Of a stretch of DNA of 64,000 nt, positions 43,441-52,601 are shown one piece after another (position 1 is the first letter of the stretch; each line of letters opens with the position of its first letter). The notes beneath the pieces are model-generated. The model made no database searches and was not told the origin of the DNA. It was given only the letters and a program-made list of their open reading frames with translations. This stretch comes from an uncultured Bradyrhizobium sp. (GTDB taxonomy: Bacteria; Pseudomonadota; Alphaproteobacteria; Rhizobiales; Xanthobacteraceae), in contig NZ_CAKZHY010000052.1 in assembly GCF_936928535.1 (NCBI RefSeq), positions 22,503 through 86,502 on the forward strand, given 5' to 3'. Both the position numbers and the translations under genes were made by a program.

Positions 43441-43800
43441 GGAATGCCGGTAGAGACCAAAAAAGCCCGATCCGTCGTTGCTTTAAGTCGCGTCCCCCGT
43501 TGAGAGCGGGGTGCGCCGGTTCGCCTCCGGCTGCCAGTCACGGTTGCAAAAAGTGAAGTCACCTTCGACAAGGCATCTCTTGAGAGAGATGCTGGACGCT
43601 TCGGGTTTGCCGTCAGTCGTTCGACTTTTCAGTCCTCGACTTCTGCACTTCCGAAGAGCCCCTCGGCTTCTTCACCCCTTGGCGGCTGTCCGGCCTCTTG
43701 TCCGGATACCTACCGACTGACACACGACCACAGGCACGTGCGAAATTGGGCAAGTCCGCACATAAGCGTTTTGACTCCGCTTCGCAAGAATTTTTTTAGG
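43441..43800 (-). ncRNA. probable speF-type leader RNA of ornithine decarboxylase
   Basis: The 671-base gap 43243-43913 is far longer than usual here. On the minus strand it holds nested hairpins: GCATCTCT/AGAGATGC (43572-43591, perfect eight pairs), CCGAGGGGCTCTTCGG (about 43651-43666), AGTCGAACGACT (43614-43625) and CCCCG/CGGGG (about 43495-43511), then a T-run near 43461-43466. The speF RNA motif is known upstream of ornithine decarboxylases in alphaproteobacteria; this fits by place and appearance, but I could not align it. Two candidate short peptides start in it: an ATG at 43764 after GGAG (17 codons) and a GTG at 43725 (17 codons). The rest of the gap shows no gene. Confidence 0.5.
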
Positions 43801-43913
43801 CTGAGAACAGAATTGCCTAACATCTGCTTGCGCAGTGTTGCGCGAGCGACGCGGAAGATGAACGCGCGTTAAGTTTTCTGTGTTGTGCGCGCGTCGCTGA
43901 CGCGTGAGACGTG

Positions 43914-44168
43914 TCAGCCGCGCTTGAAGAACGGCTCGACGCGCTGAGCTGCGCGAATGAAGGCGGTCATGACCAGCACGCCAAGTGCGAACAGCACGGC
44001 CTGAAGGATGTGCGCGCCCTGGTCACCGAGCCCGATCAGAATGGAGAGTGCCCAGCCGCCGGCAAACGCCGCGCCGAACACCTCGGCGCCGATCAGGATG
44101 GCGGCGCTGATGACGGTGATGACGCTCGGCCAGACGATCTGACGGGAAGACGAGGAGGGCGCGTTCAT
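43914..44168 (-). CDS. small two-helix membrane protein
   Basis: The protein has 84 residues and two membrane helices (about 12-48 and 55-75): VWPSVITVISAAILIGAEVFGAAFAGGWALSIL in the first part and AHILQAVLFALGVLVMTAFI in the second. It ends with a basic RAAQRVEPFFKRG. I cannot name a family. It lies between the decarboxylase leader and the divergent peptidase gene, without an operon partner. Confidence 0.7.
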   Translation of the reverse strand: MNAPSSSSRQIVWPSVITVISAAILIGAEVFGAAFAGGWALSILIGLGDQGAHILQAVLFALGVLVMTAFIRAAQRVEPFFKRG

Positions 44169-44305
44169 GGGCGTTCAAGGTCCGGTGTTTCGAGGGCCGC
44201 AATCTCCCCGAAAAGGCGGGCGGGAGCAAGGCCAAATGGCCCAAAAAAGCCCCATCGCGTGCTATAGCTGGCTGCAACAAATTGCCTCAAAAAACGAGAC
44301 TTGCG

Positions 44306-46384
44306 ATGTCAGACCCCCGCCAAACTACGGACTCCGAGACCAATCCGCTGCTGAAGGCCTGGGTGACGCCGTTTGCGACCCCGCCCTTCAATGAGATCGT
44401 GCCGGAGCACTTCCTGCCGGCCTTCGAGCAGGCCTTCGCCGATCACTCCGCCGAGATCGCGGCCATCACTAATGATCCGGCTGCGCCCGACTTCGCCAAC
44501 ACCATCACGGCGCTGGAGCGCTCCGGCAAGCTGCTGAACAAGGTCGCCTCCGTCTTCTACGACCTGGTCTCGGCGCACTCCAACCCAGCGATCCTCGACA
44601 TCGACAAGCAGGTCTCCTTGCGGATGGCGCGGCACTGGAATCCGATCATGATGAACGCCGTGCTGTTTGGCCGCATCGCCCAGCTGCACGAGAACCGCGC
44701 CCAACTCGGCCTGACACCGGAGCAGCTCCGCCTGCTGGAGCGCACCTACACCCGCTTCCACAGGTCCGGCGCCGGCCTGTCCGACGAGGCCAAGACGCGC
44801 ATGGCCGAGATCAACGAGAAGCTGGCCCAGCTCGCGACCGGCTTCAGCCATCACCTGCTTGGCGACGAGCAGGACTGGTTCATGGAGCTGGGTGAGTCCG
44901 ACCGCCAGGGCCTGCCGGAGAGCTTCGTCGCCGGCGCCAAGGCTGCGGCAGAAGATCGCGGCATGGCAGGCAAGGCCATCGTCACGCTGTCGCGCTCCTC
45001 GGTCGAGACTTTCCTGAAGAGCGCCGGCCGCCGCGACCTGCGCGAGAAGGTCTACAAGGCCTTCATCGCGCGCGGCGACAACGGCAACTCCAACGACAAC
45101 AATGCTGTTATCGGCGAGATCCTGAATCTGCGCGAGGAGAGCGCCAAGCTCCTGGGCTATCCGACTTTCGCCGCCTACCGGCTCGAGGATTCCATGGCCA
45201 AGACCCCGGACGCGGTTCGCGGCCTCTTGGAGCGGGTCTGGAAACCGGCCCGCGTCCGCGCGCTCGCCGATCGCGACGAGATGCAGGCGCTGATCACGGA
45301 AGAGGGTGGCAATTTCAAGCTCGCGCCGTGGGACTGGCGCTTCTATGCCGAGAAGCTCCGCCTCCAGCGCGCCAATTTCGACGACGCCGCGATCAAGCCC
45401 TATCTGGCGCTCGATCAGATGATAGCCGCTGCCTTCGATTGCGCCACGCGCCTGTTCGGCGTCACCTTCGAGGAGCGCAAGGATGTGCCGGTCTGGCACC
45501 CCGACGTCCGGGTCTGGGAGGTCAAGGGTCCCGACGGCAAGCACAAGGCGTTGTTCTACGGCGACTACTTCGCCCGGCCGTCCAAGCGCTCCGGCGCCTG
45601 GATGACCTCGTTGCGCGACCAGCAGAAGCTCGATGGCGAGATCGCGCCGCTCGTCATCAATGTCTGCAATTTCGCCAAGGGCACCGGATCCGAGCCCGCG
45701 CTGTTGTCGCCCGACGATGCCCGCACCCTGTTCCACGAGTTCGGCCACGGCCTGCACGGCATGCTCTCCAACGTGACCTATCCGTCGCTGTCGGGCACCT
45801 CCGTGTTCACCGACTTCGTCGAGCTGCCCTCGCAGCTCTACGAGCACTGGCAGGAGCGGCCCGAGGTGCTCAGGCAGTTCGCCCGCCACTACCAGAGCGG
45901 CGAGCCGCTGCCGGACGATTTGCTCAAGCGCTTCCTCGCCGCGCGAAAATTCAACCAGGGCTTTGCCACGGTCGAATTCGTCTCCTCGGCGCTGGTCGAC
46001 CTCGAGTTCCACTCCCAGCCGGCTTCAGCCGCGCAGGATGTCCGGGCCTTCGAGCGGCGCGAGCTGGAGAAGATCGGGATGCCCGAGGAAATCTCGATGC
46101 GGCACCGGCCGACCCAGTTCGGCCATATCTTCACCGGCGATCACTACGCCGCCGGCTATTACAGCTACATGTGGTCGGAGGTGATGGACGCCGATGCCTT
46201 CGGTGCATTCGAGGAAGCCGGCAACATCTTCGATCCCGCCGTGGCAAAACGCCTGCACGACGACATCTATTCGAGCGGCGGATCGGTCGATCCGGAAGCG
46301 GCCTATGAGGCGTTCCGCGGCCGTCCGCCCGAGCCGGACGCGCTGCTGCGCCGCCGCGGCCTGCTCGACGACAAGGCGGCCTGA
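44306..46384 (+). CDS. M3 family metallopeptidase (oligopeptidase A / Dcp type)
   Basis: The protein has 692 residues from the ATG at 44306. The zinc motif HEFGH is at 477-481 in LFHEFGHGLHGML, and the second glutamate is in FVELPSQLYEHW about 25 residues later. The C-terminal block DHYAAGYYSYMWSEVMDADAF is also conserved. It degrades short peptides in the cytoplasm. It is probably transcribed together with the DUF1007-NicO pair that follows by five bases. Confidence 0.95.
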   Translation: MSDPRQTTDSETNPLLKAWVTPFATPPFNEIVPEHFLPAFEQAFADHSAEIAAITNDPAAPDFANTITALERSGKLLNKVASVFYDLVSAHSNPAILDIDKQVSLRMARHWNPIMMNAVLFGRIAQLHENRAQLGLTPEQLRLLERTYTRFHRSGAGLSDEAKTRMAEINEKLAQLATGFSHHLLGDEQDWFMELGESDRQGLPESFVAGAKAAAEDRGMAGKAIVTLSRSSVETFLKSAGRRDLREKVYKAFIARGDNGNSNDNNAVIGEILNLREESAKLLGYPTFAAYRLEDSMAKTPDAVRGLLERVWKPARVRALADRDEMQALITEEGGNFKLAPWDWRFYAEKLRLQRANFDDAAIKPYLALDQMIAAAFDCATRLFGVTFEERKDVPVWHPDVRVWEVKGPDGKHKALFYGDYFARPSKRSGAWMTSLRDQQKLDGEIAPLVINVCNFAKGTGSEPALLSPDDARTLFHEFGHGLHGMLSNVTYPSLSGTSVFTDFVELPSQLYEHWQERPEVLRQFARHYQSGEPLPDDLLKRFLAARKFNQGFATVEFVSSALVDLEFHSQPASAAQDVRAFERRELEKIGMPEEISMRHRPTQFGHIFTGDHYAAGYYSYMWSEVMDADAFGAFEEAGNIFDPAVAKRLHDDIYSSGGSVDPEAAYEAFRGRPPEPDALLRRRGLLDDKAA

Positions 46385-46389
46385 CCGGC

Positions 46390-47019
46390 ATGCGCGCGCT
46401 GGGATGGCTGCTCGCCGTTGCTCTCACGCTTGTGGCGGGCGCGGCGAGCGCACATCCGCATGTCTGGATCACCGCTTCAAGCGAATTGCTCTACGCCGAG
46501 GACGGCAGCATCACCGGCGTGCGCCACGCCTGGACCTTTGACGACATGTTCTCGGCCTATGCGGTGCAGGGGCTCGAGGCCAAGAAGAAGGGCGCCTATA
46601 CGCGCGAGGAGCTGGGGCCGCTGGCGCAGACCAATGTCGAGTCGCTGAAGGAATATGCCTACTTCACCTTCGCGAAGGCGGACGGCAAGAAGGAGCGCTT
46701 TGGCGAGCCGGTCGACTATTATCTCGACTACAAGGACTCGGTGCTGACCCTGCACTTCACCCTGCCGCTGAAGACGCCGCTCAAACCGAAACAATTGATG
46801 CTGGAAGTGTTCGACCGCTCCTTCTTCATCGATTTCCAGATGGCCAAGGAAAATCCCGTCAAGCTGGTCGGCGCGCCCACGGGCTGCCAGATGAAGCTCG
46901 ATCGTCCCAGCGACGGCAGCGCGACCGCGCAGAAGCTCAACGAGCAGACCTTCACCGACGGCCCCAACGCCAATTTCGGCATGATGTTCGCCAACAAGAT
47001 CACGGTGGATTGTCCATGA
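46390..47019 (+). CDS. periplasmic DUF1007 family protein
   Basis: The protein has 209 residues and a signal peptide (MRALGWLLAVALTLVAGAASA). The mature N-terminus HPHVWITASSELLYAEDG is the DUF1007 signature with a possible metal-binding HPH at the new N-terminus. The family is commonly linked with NicO-type nickel/cobalt transporters. Its stop overlaps the start of the next gene (ATGA), so the two are coupled. It may bind metal in the periplasm for that transporter. Confidence 0.9.
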   Translation: MRALGWLLAVALTLVAGAASAHPHVWITASSELLYAEDGSITGVRHAWTFDDMFSAYAVQGLEAKKKGAYTREELGPLAQTNVESLKEYAYFTFAKADGKKERFGEPVDYYLDYKDSVLTLHFTLPLKTPLKPKQLMLEVFDRSFFIDFQMAKENPVKLVGAPTGCQMKLDRPSDGSATAQKLNEQTFTDGPNANFGMMFANKITVDCP

Positions 47020-48134
47020 AGCCGCATCGCTCGCCGCTTGGGCGCGGGCTCCTCGCCTGTGCCGCCGTTCTCCTCGCCCTCGGCCTGGCCGACGCCGCGA
47101 TCCATCACGTCTTCGCACAAAATCCGTTCGGCGCGCCGAAGCAGGCGCCTGCGGCGGAGCCCGGGGCCAGCGGCCTGATCGGCTGGCTGCTGGCAAAACA
47201 ATCCGAATTCTATCGCCAGATGTCGTCGACCATCCGCGCCGCCAAATCCGACGGCTCGGCGGTGTGGACGCTGCTCTTCATCTCGTTTGCTTACGGGATC
47301 TTCCATGCTGCCGGCCCCGGCCACGGCAAGGCCGTGATCGCCTCCTATCTCGTCGCCAACCGCGAAACCCTCAGGCGCGGCATCGCGTTGTCCTTTGCAT
47401 CCGCGCTGATGCAGTCTCTGGTGGCGATCCTGATCGTCGGCATCTCGGCCTGGATCCTGAATGCGACCGCCAGGACCATGTGCAAGGCGGAGGGCGCGAT
47501 CGAGATCGCGAGCTACGGCCTGATCGCGCTGTTTGGCCTGCGCCTGGTCTGGGTCAAGGGACGCACCTTCATCCGCGCGCTCCAGGCGACGCAGCCGGTG
47601 CCGGCGATGGCTGGGGTGCCGCATGACCATCATGATGACGGTCACCATCATCATGATGCGCACGACGATCACCATCACAACGATCATCACGGCCACGATC
47701 ACGGGCACGCCCATCACCATCACGGGCACGACCACGTCCACGACGAGCATTGCGGCCATACCCACGGCCCCACCCCGAGCGAACTGGCCGGCCCCGGCGG
47801 CTGGCGGCGGGGCTTCGCCGCGATCCTGACCGTCGGCATCCGCCCCTGTTCGGGGGCGATCCTGGTGCTGGTGTTCGCACTGGCCCAGGGCCTGTTCTGG
47901 GCCGGCATCGCCGCGACCTTCCTGATGGGTCTCGGCACCGCGATCACGGTCGCTACCATCGCCGTGGTCGCAGTCTCGGCCAAGGACATCGCCGGTCGCC
48001 TCAGCGCGAGCCGCGCCGGCGGCGGCGCGCTGTTCATGCGCGGCATCGAATTCGCCGCTGCCGCTCTCGTGCTGCTGTTCGGGGCGGGGTTGCTGCTCGG
48101 CTATGTCGCCGCCGAGCGGACGACGTGTTTTTGA
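47016..48134 (+). CDS. NicO/RcnA-like nickel/cobalt transporter
   Basis: The protein has 372 residues from the ATG at 47016. Six or more helices include FAYGIFHAAGPGHGKAVIASYL, the family signature, and a very long His/Asp loop at about 208-250. The second half holds AAILTVGIRPCSGAILVLVFAL, also typical. It moves nickel or cobalt, most likely outward, and the loop may sense or buffer the metal. It is translationally coupled to the DUF1007 gene. No RcnR-type regulator is seen nearby. Confidence 0.92.
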   Translation: MKPHRSPLGRGLLACAAVLLALGLADAAIHHVFAQNPFGAPKQAPAAEPGASGLIGWLLAKQSEFYRQMSSTIRAAKSDGSAVWTLLFISFAYGIFHAAGPGHGKAVIASYLVANRETLRRGIALSFASALMQSLVAILIVGISAWILNATARTMCKAEGAIEIASYGLIALFGLRLVWVKGRTFIRALQATQPVPAMAGVPHDHHDDGHHHHDAHDDHHHNDHHGHDHGHAHHHHGHDHVHDEHCGHTHGPTPSELAGPGGWRRGFAAILTVGIRPCSGAILVLVFALAQGLFWAGIAATFLMGLGTAITVATIAVVAVSAKDIAGRLSASRAGGGALFMRGIEFAAAALVLLFGAGLLLGYVAAERTTCF

Positions 48135-48147
48135 AGGAAGAGCCGGC

Positions 48148-48546
48148 TTACATCGGCAAAAACCGCTTCAACAGCGGCATGAGGAAGATCGCCAGATTGA
48201 GCGCAAAGCCGATGCTCCAGAGAATGGAGCGCAGCGTCGGGCGGCTGCCGAGATAGGTCAGCACATAGGCCACCCGCACGATCAGGAACAGCACTGCGAG
48301 CTCGTCGATCAGGCGTTGCGGCGAGTCGCGGAATTCGGCGAGCAGGACCGCGAAGGCGAAGAACGGGAAGGTCTCGATGCCGTTCTGGTGCGCGCCGAGC
48401 GCGCGCTGCGAGATGGCGTCTTCGTAAAAGGCGGGATCGCGCGGCCGGGAATTGTCGAAGCCGCGAAACCTGATCCATTTGATCGAGACGATCGTTAAGA
48501 GATAGAGCAGCAGCGCTCCGAGCACGCACCATTCCGCGAGCGTCAT
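48148..48546 (-). CDS. MAPEG family membrane protein
   Basis: The protein has 132 residues from the ATG at 48546. It has four hydrophobic helices, with MTLAEWCVLGALLLYLLTIVSI first and LRSILWSIGFALNLAIFLMPLL last. The segment ISQRALGAHQNGIETFPFFAFAVLLAE is the MAPEG signature with the conserved AHxNxxE. MAPEG proteins include glutathione transferases and peroxidases of membranes. It is convergent with the NicO gene and divergent from hemH. The bacterial role is unknown. Confidence 0.85.
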   Translation of the reverse strand: MTLAEWCVLGALLLYLLTIVSIKWIRFRGFDNSRPRDPAFYEDAISQRALGAHQNGIETFPFFAFAVLLAEFRDSPQRLIDELAVLFLIVRVAYVLTYLGSRPTLRSILWSIGFALNLAIFLMPLLKRFLPM

Positions 48547-48628
48547 CTTCCCTCCCCCGCTTAAGGGCGACCCTAGCGAAACCGGGCTCATCTTGACAAG
48601 TTCGGAGCAACGCGCGACCCAACGGATC

Positions 48629-49666
48629 ATGACGACCCTGGCCCCCATCTCGACCGCGAAGCCGACTAATCAGCCCAGCCAGCCGCGCGTCGGCGTGCTG
48701 CTGGTCAATCTCGGCACGCCGGATACGGCCGACGCGCCCGGCGTAAGGGTCTATCTGAAGGAATTTCTGTCGGACGCCCGCGTCATCGAAGACCAGGGCC
48801 TGATCTGGAAAGCCGTGCTGAACGGCATCATCCTGCGCAGCCGCCCCCGCACCAAGGCGCTCGACTACCAGAAGATCTGGAACGTCGAGAAGAACGAGTC
48901 GCCGCTGAAGACCATCACGCGGTCGCAAGCCGACAAGCTTGCCGCCGCGCTTTCCGACCGTACGCATGTCGTGGTGGATTGGGCGATGCGCTATGGCAAT
49001 CCCTCGATCAAGTCGGGGATCGATGCGCTGATTGCGAAGGGATGCGAGCGTATCCTCGCCGTACCGCTCTATCCGCAATATTCCGCCTCGACCTCGGCGA
49101 CGGTCTGCGACGAGGTGTTCCGCGTGCTCGCCCAACTGCGCAATCAGCCGACGCTGCGGGTGACGCCGCCTTACTACGAGGACGAGGCCTATATCGAGGC
49201 GCTAGCCGTCTCGATCGAGACGCATCTCGCCACGTTGTCGTTCAAGCCCGAACTGATCGTCGCCTCCTTCCACGGCATGCCAAAATCCTATGTCGACAAG
49301 GGCGATCCCTATCAGGGCCACTGCATCGCGACGACCGAGGCGCTGCGCCGCCGGCTCGGCATGGACGACACCAAGCTGCTGCTGACCTTCCAGTCGCGCT
49401 TCGGCAATGACGAGTGGCTGCAGCCCTACACCGACAAGACGATGGAGCGCCTCGCCAAGGAAGGCGTGCGCCGCATCGCCGTGGTGACGCCGGGCTTTTC
49501 CGCCGACTGCCTGGAGACGCTGGAGGAGATCGCGCAGGAGAATGCCGAGATCTTCAAGCACAATGGCGGCGAGCAGTTTTCGGCGATCCCCTGCCTCAAC
49601 GACAGCGACCCGGGCATGGATGTGATCTGCACCCTGGTGCTGCGCGAGCTGCAGGGCTGGATCTAG
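48629..49666 (+). CDS. hemH: ferrochelatase HemH
   Basis: The protein has 345 residues from the ATG at 48629. Family blocks are VGVLLVNLGTPDTADAP, the metal histidine in ASFHGMPKSYVDKGDPY, LTFQSRFGNDEWLQPYT and VVTPGFSADCLETLEEI with the catalytic glutamate. It inserts ferrous iron into protoporphyrin IX in the last step of haem synthesis at the inner membrane. It lies alone, ten bases before an unrelated binding-protein gene that may share its transcript. Confidence 0.96.
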   Translation: MTTLAPISTAKPTNQPSQPRVGVLLVNLGTPDTADAPGVRVYLKEFLSDARVIEDQGLIWKAVLNGIILRSRPRTKALDYQKIWNVEKNESPLKTITRSQADKLAAALSDRTHVVVDWAMRYGNPSIKSGIDALIAKGCERILAVPLYPQYSASTSATVCDEVFRVLAQLRNQPTLRVTPPYYEDEAYIEALAVSIETHLATLSFKPELIVASFHGMPKSYVDKGDPYQGHCIATTEALRRRLGMDDTKLLLTFQSRFGNDEWLQPYTDKTMERLAKEGVRRIAVVTPGFSADCLETLEEIAQENAEIFKHNGGEQFSAIPCLNDSDPGMDVICTLVLRELQGWI

Positions 49667-49676
49667 GGAGCGCTCC

Positions 49677-50645
49677 ATGAACCGCCGCGACTGCCTGGCG
49701 CTTCTTGGAACGCTTGCGGCATGGCCGGCCTCGGCGCCGGCACAGCAGCCGACGACACCGCGCCGGCTCGGGGTGCTCTCGGTCACGTCAGCCGATGACG
49801 TGATCGGCCAGACCCGCCTCGTGGAGGCGCTTACAGCTCTCGGCTGGAAAGAGCGGGACAATCTCAGGGTCGACTGGCGCAGTGGCGCCGGCGACCGGGC
49901 GCGCCTTGCGCAGCTTGCCGACGAGCTGATCGCTCTCAAGCCCGATGTCCTGCTCGCGCTCGGCACGCCCTCGGTGGAGGAGCTGCGCCGCCGCACTACG
50001 ACAATCCCGATCGTGTTTTCGGTCGTCACCGATCCTGTCAGCCAGGGCTTTGTCGAAAACCTTGCCCATCCCGGCGGCAACATCACCGGCTTCACCGATT
50101 ATGACGGCCCGCTCGCCGGCAAATGGCTGGAGATGCTGACGCAGGTTACGCCAAAACTGTCTCGCGTCTACGTCGTCTACAATCCCGCCACCGCGCCATT
50201 CGCGCCGCTGATGCTGCGCACGCTCCAGGAAGCCGCGCAGATGCTGCATGTGACGGTCGAGCCCGCGCCGGTGCACGATGTCGCCTCATTGGCCACATTA
50301 GCTTCGCACAGGGATGGCGGCTTCCTGGTCCTGCCCGACTTCTTCACCATGGCCAATCGCGCGCCGCTGCTGGCGGCGATCGCGGAATCGCGCCTGCCGT
50401 CGGTGTTCTGGAGCCGCGCCTTTGTCGACGAAGGCGGGCTGATGTCCTACAGCACCGACAGTGCCGAGCAGCTGCGTCGTGCCGCCGGTTACATCGATCG
50501 CATTCTGAAGGGCGCCCTGCCTGCGGACCTCCCGGTGCAGAATCCCACCAAGTTCGAGCTGGCGATCAATCTGAAAGCGGCCAAGGCGATTGGCGTCACG
50601 CTGTCTCCCGGCCTGCTCGCAATCGCGAACGAAGTGATCGAGTAG
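49677..50645 (+). CDS. TrpX-like ABC substrate-binding protein (COG2984)
   Basis: The protein has 322 residues with a signal-like start (MNRRDCLALLGTLAAWPASAPA). Family marks are RRLGVLSVTSADDVIGQTRLVEALTALGWKERDNLRVDWR, PIVFSVVTDPVSQGFVENLAHPGGNITGFTDYD and VQNPTKFELAINLKAAKAIG. It binds an unknown ligand outside the membrane; no permease or ATPase adjoins. Such orphans are numerous in Bradyrhizobium. It follows hemH by ten bases but has no functional link to it. Confidence 0.88.
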   Translation: MNRRDCLALLGTLAAWPASAPAQQPTTPRRLGVLSVTSADDVIGQTRLVEALTALGWKERDNLRVDWRSGAGDRARLAQLADELIALKPDVLLALGTPSVEELRRRTTTIPIVFSVVTDPVSQGFVENLAHPGGNITGFTDYDGPLAGKWLEMLTQVTPKLSRVYVVYNPATAPFAPLMLRTLQEAAQMLHVTVEPAPVHDVASLATLASHRDGGFLVLPDFFTMANRAPLLAAIAESRLPSVFWSRAFVDEGGLMSYSTDSAEQLRRAAGYIDRILKGALPADLPVQNPTKFELAINLKAAKAIGVTLSPGLLAIANEVIE

Positions 50646-50864
50646 GGCGGCATTTCTTAACCTTTTCCGCTAGGTCTGCGTCGTCGCGCTTTCAAGGGCC
50701 CTCGCAAATACATAATCGTGACCGTTCCCTCTCGTCGCGTCTTGTGCGGAAAGGCGCCAATGCCGACGTGAAAAGCGACCGCTGAACCGATAGGGTGCTG
50801 ATCCCGACCAATGATAGCGCGGGAAGGGCCTGTTTCCCGGCTTCTTTTCCGCCTTGGAGGACAT

Positions 50865-51869
50865 ATGAGCGGCTTCGATATTTTCGCGATTGTTCTGGTG
50901 TTACTCGTCATCATCACGCTGATTACCGGCGTGAAGACGGTGCCGCAGGGCTATGACTGGACCATCGAGCGGTTCGGCAAATACACGCAGACGCTGCGCC
51001 CCGGGCTTAACCTGATCGTGCCCTATTTCGATCGCGTCGGGCGCAAGATCAACATGATGGAGCAGGTGATCAACATTCCGGAGCAGGAGGTCATCACCAA
51101 GGACAACGCCACTGTGACGGTGGACGGGGTCGCCTTCTTCCAGGTGTTCGACGCCGCCAAGGCGAGCTACGAAGTCGCCAATCTCGAACAAGCGATCATC
51201 GTGCTGACCATGACCAACATCCGCTCGGTGATGGGCTCGATGGATCTCGACCAGGTGCTGTCGCACCGTGACGAGATCAACGAGCGCCTGCTGCGCGTCG
51301 TTGATGCCGCGGTCTCACCCTGGGGCCTCAAGGTCAACCGCATCGAGATCAAGGACATCGTGCCGCCCGCCGACCTCGTCGAGGCCATGGGCCGGCAGAT
51401 GAAGGCCGAGCGCGTCAAGCGCGCCGACATTTTGGCTGCCGAAGGCCAGCGCCAGTCGGAGATCCTGCGCGCAGAGGGCGCCAAGCAGGGCCAGATCCTT
51501 CAGGCCGAGGGCCGTAAGGAAGCAGCATTCCGTGATGCCGAGGCCCGCGAACGTTCCGCAGAAGCCGAGGCCAAGGCAACCCAGATGGTCAGCGATGCCA
51601 TCGCCAAGGGCGATGTGGCTGCTCTGAACTACTTCATCGCCGACAAATATATCAAGGCGTTCGGCCAATTCGCGGATGCGCCGAACCAGAAGATCATCAT
51701 GCTGCCGATCGAAGCAACCAGCATGCTCGGCTCGCTCGCCGGCATTGGCGAGATCGCCAAGGCAACGTTTGGCGAGAGTGCTGCGTCCGCGACCGCCGCG
51801 GCTCGCCGTACAGGTTCGGTGCCGCCGACCGGCGGCACACCGCCGGCGGTGCCGCCGCGGCAGGGTTAG
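50865..51869 (+). CDS. SPFH/Band 7 membrane protein (paraslipin/QmcA type)
   Basis: The protein has 334 residues from the ATG at 50865, which follows TTGGAGGA. An N-terminal membrane helix (FDIFAIVLVLLVIITLIT) precedes the Band 7 domain (VPQGYDWTIERFGKYTQTLRPGLNLIVPYFDRVG). A long charged coiled coil with Ala/Glu repeats (RQSEILRAEGAKQGQILQAE) and a Pro-rich tail follow. It forms large rings at the inner membrane and guides proteases. It pairs with the NfeD gene downstream, as usual for this family. Confidence 0.94.
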   Translation: MSGFDIFAIVLVLLVIITLITGVKTVPQGYDWTIERFGKYTQTLRPGLNLIVPYFDRVGRKINMMEQVINIPEQEVITKDNATVTVDGVAFFQVFDAAKASYEVANLEQAIIVLTMTNIRSVMGSMDLDQVLSHRDEINERLLRVVDAAVSPWGLKVNRIEIKDIVPPADLVEAMGRQMKAERVKRADILAAEGQRQSEILRAEGAKQGQILQAEGRKEAAFRDAEARERSAEAEAKATQMVSDAIAKGDVAALNYFIADKYIKAFGQFADAPNQKIIMLPIEATSMLGSLAGIGEIAKATFGESAASATAAARRTGSVPPTGGTPPAVPPRQG

Positions 51870-51912
51870 GGAACGGCGCATGACCTTCTGCTAAGGTCGT
51901 GCGCTCATATCA

Positions 51913-51961
51913 GCGCATGCCCCGGAAAAGTGGAGACCGGTTTTCCGACAAGGGCATGCGC
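51913..51961. repeat. short inverted-repeat element (type F)
   Basis: GCGCATGCCC and GGGCATGCGC pair perfectly as outer arms (51913-51922 and 51952-51961), and CGGAAAA with TTTTCCG pair inside. This compact stem-loop is a common intergenic element of rhizobia. It lies between the Band 7 and NfeD genes, so it would be within their joint transcript. Confidence 0.75.
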
Positions 51962-51980
51962 CCATACAAAGAGGCGTGTC

Positions 51981-52424
51981 ATGACCGACGTGCTCGTATC
52001 GCTCGGCAACTGGAACTGGCTGATCTTCGGCTTCATCCTGATGGCGCTTGAGGTGATCGCGCCGGGCGTCTTCCTGTTCTGGCTCGGGCTTGCCGCGCTG
52101 CTGGTCGGCCTGATCTCGTTCGTGACAGTCATCTCCTGGCAGATCCAGCTCGTGATGTTCGCGGTGTTCGCAGCCGCAGCGGTGCCGGTATGGCGCCGGC
52201 TCGCCCGGCCGAAGCCGGAGGCGAGCGCCAGCCCCTTCCTCAACAAGCGTACCGAGGCGCTGCTCGGCCGCGAGTTCACGCTGGAGAAGCCGATCATCGA
52301 CGGCAACGGCACCGTGCGCATCGGCGACACGGTGTGGCGCGTGGCAGGCCCGGATACGCCGGCGGGCACGCGGGTGAAGGTGGTGCAGGTCGATGGTGCC
52401 AACCTGACGGTGGCGGCGGCGTAA
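51981..52424 (+). CDS. NfeD family membrane protein
   Basis: The protein has 147 residues from the ATG at 51981. Two or three membrane helices fill residues 13-70 (WLIFGFILMALEVIAPGVFLFWLGLAALL to QLVMFAVFAAAAVPVW). The C-terminal OB-fold domain (LLGREFTLEKPIIDGNGTVRIGDTVWRVAGPDTPAGTRVKVV) is typical of short NfeD. It works with the Band 7 protein upstream as a membrane partner. A type F repeat separates the two. Confidence 0.92.
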   Translation: MTDVLVSLGNWNWLIFGFILMALEVIAPGVFLFWLGLAALLVGLISFVTVISWQIQLVMFAVFAAAAVPVWRRLARPKPEASASPFLNKRTEALLGREFTLEKPIIDGNGTVRIGDTVWRVAGPDTPAGTRVKVVQVDGANLTVAAA

Positions 52425-52432
52425 TTCCTTCT

Positions 52433-52574
52433 TCCCCTCTCCCCTTGTGGGAGAGGGTGGCTCGCCGCGAAGCGGCGAGACGGGTGAGGGGTATCTCTCC
52501 TCAAACGCGATGCTGAGCTCGGGGTGAGATACCCCTCATCCGGTCGCGCCACCTTCTCCCACAAGGGGAGAAGG
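52433..52574. repeat. intergenic inverted-repeat element (type B, copy 2)
   Basis: The left end has ctctccccttgtgggagagg and the right end has cttctcccacaaggggagaa, inverted copies. Inner arms gaggggtatctc and gagatacccctc also pair. The family is the same as at 3290-3440. It fills the gap between the convergent NfeD and HxlR genes. Confidence 0.8.
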
Positions 52575-52601
52575 ATTATCGGTGCACTTGGCCGCTCTGT
52601 C

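Noticed and set aside
43243..43913. tRNA or other housekeeping RNA in the long gap
   Set aside because: No cloverleaf with a TTC-type T arm was found; the stems fit a leader of the adjacent decarboxylase better.
44309..46012. Minus-strand frame of 567 codons opposite the M3 peptidase
   Set aside because: The plus strand has the HEFGH peptidase. The minus frame has low-complexity Gly, Leu and Val with no recognisable fold.
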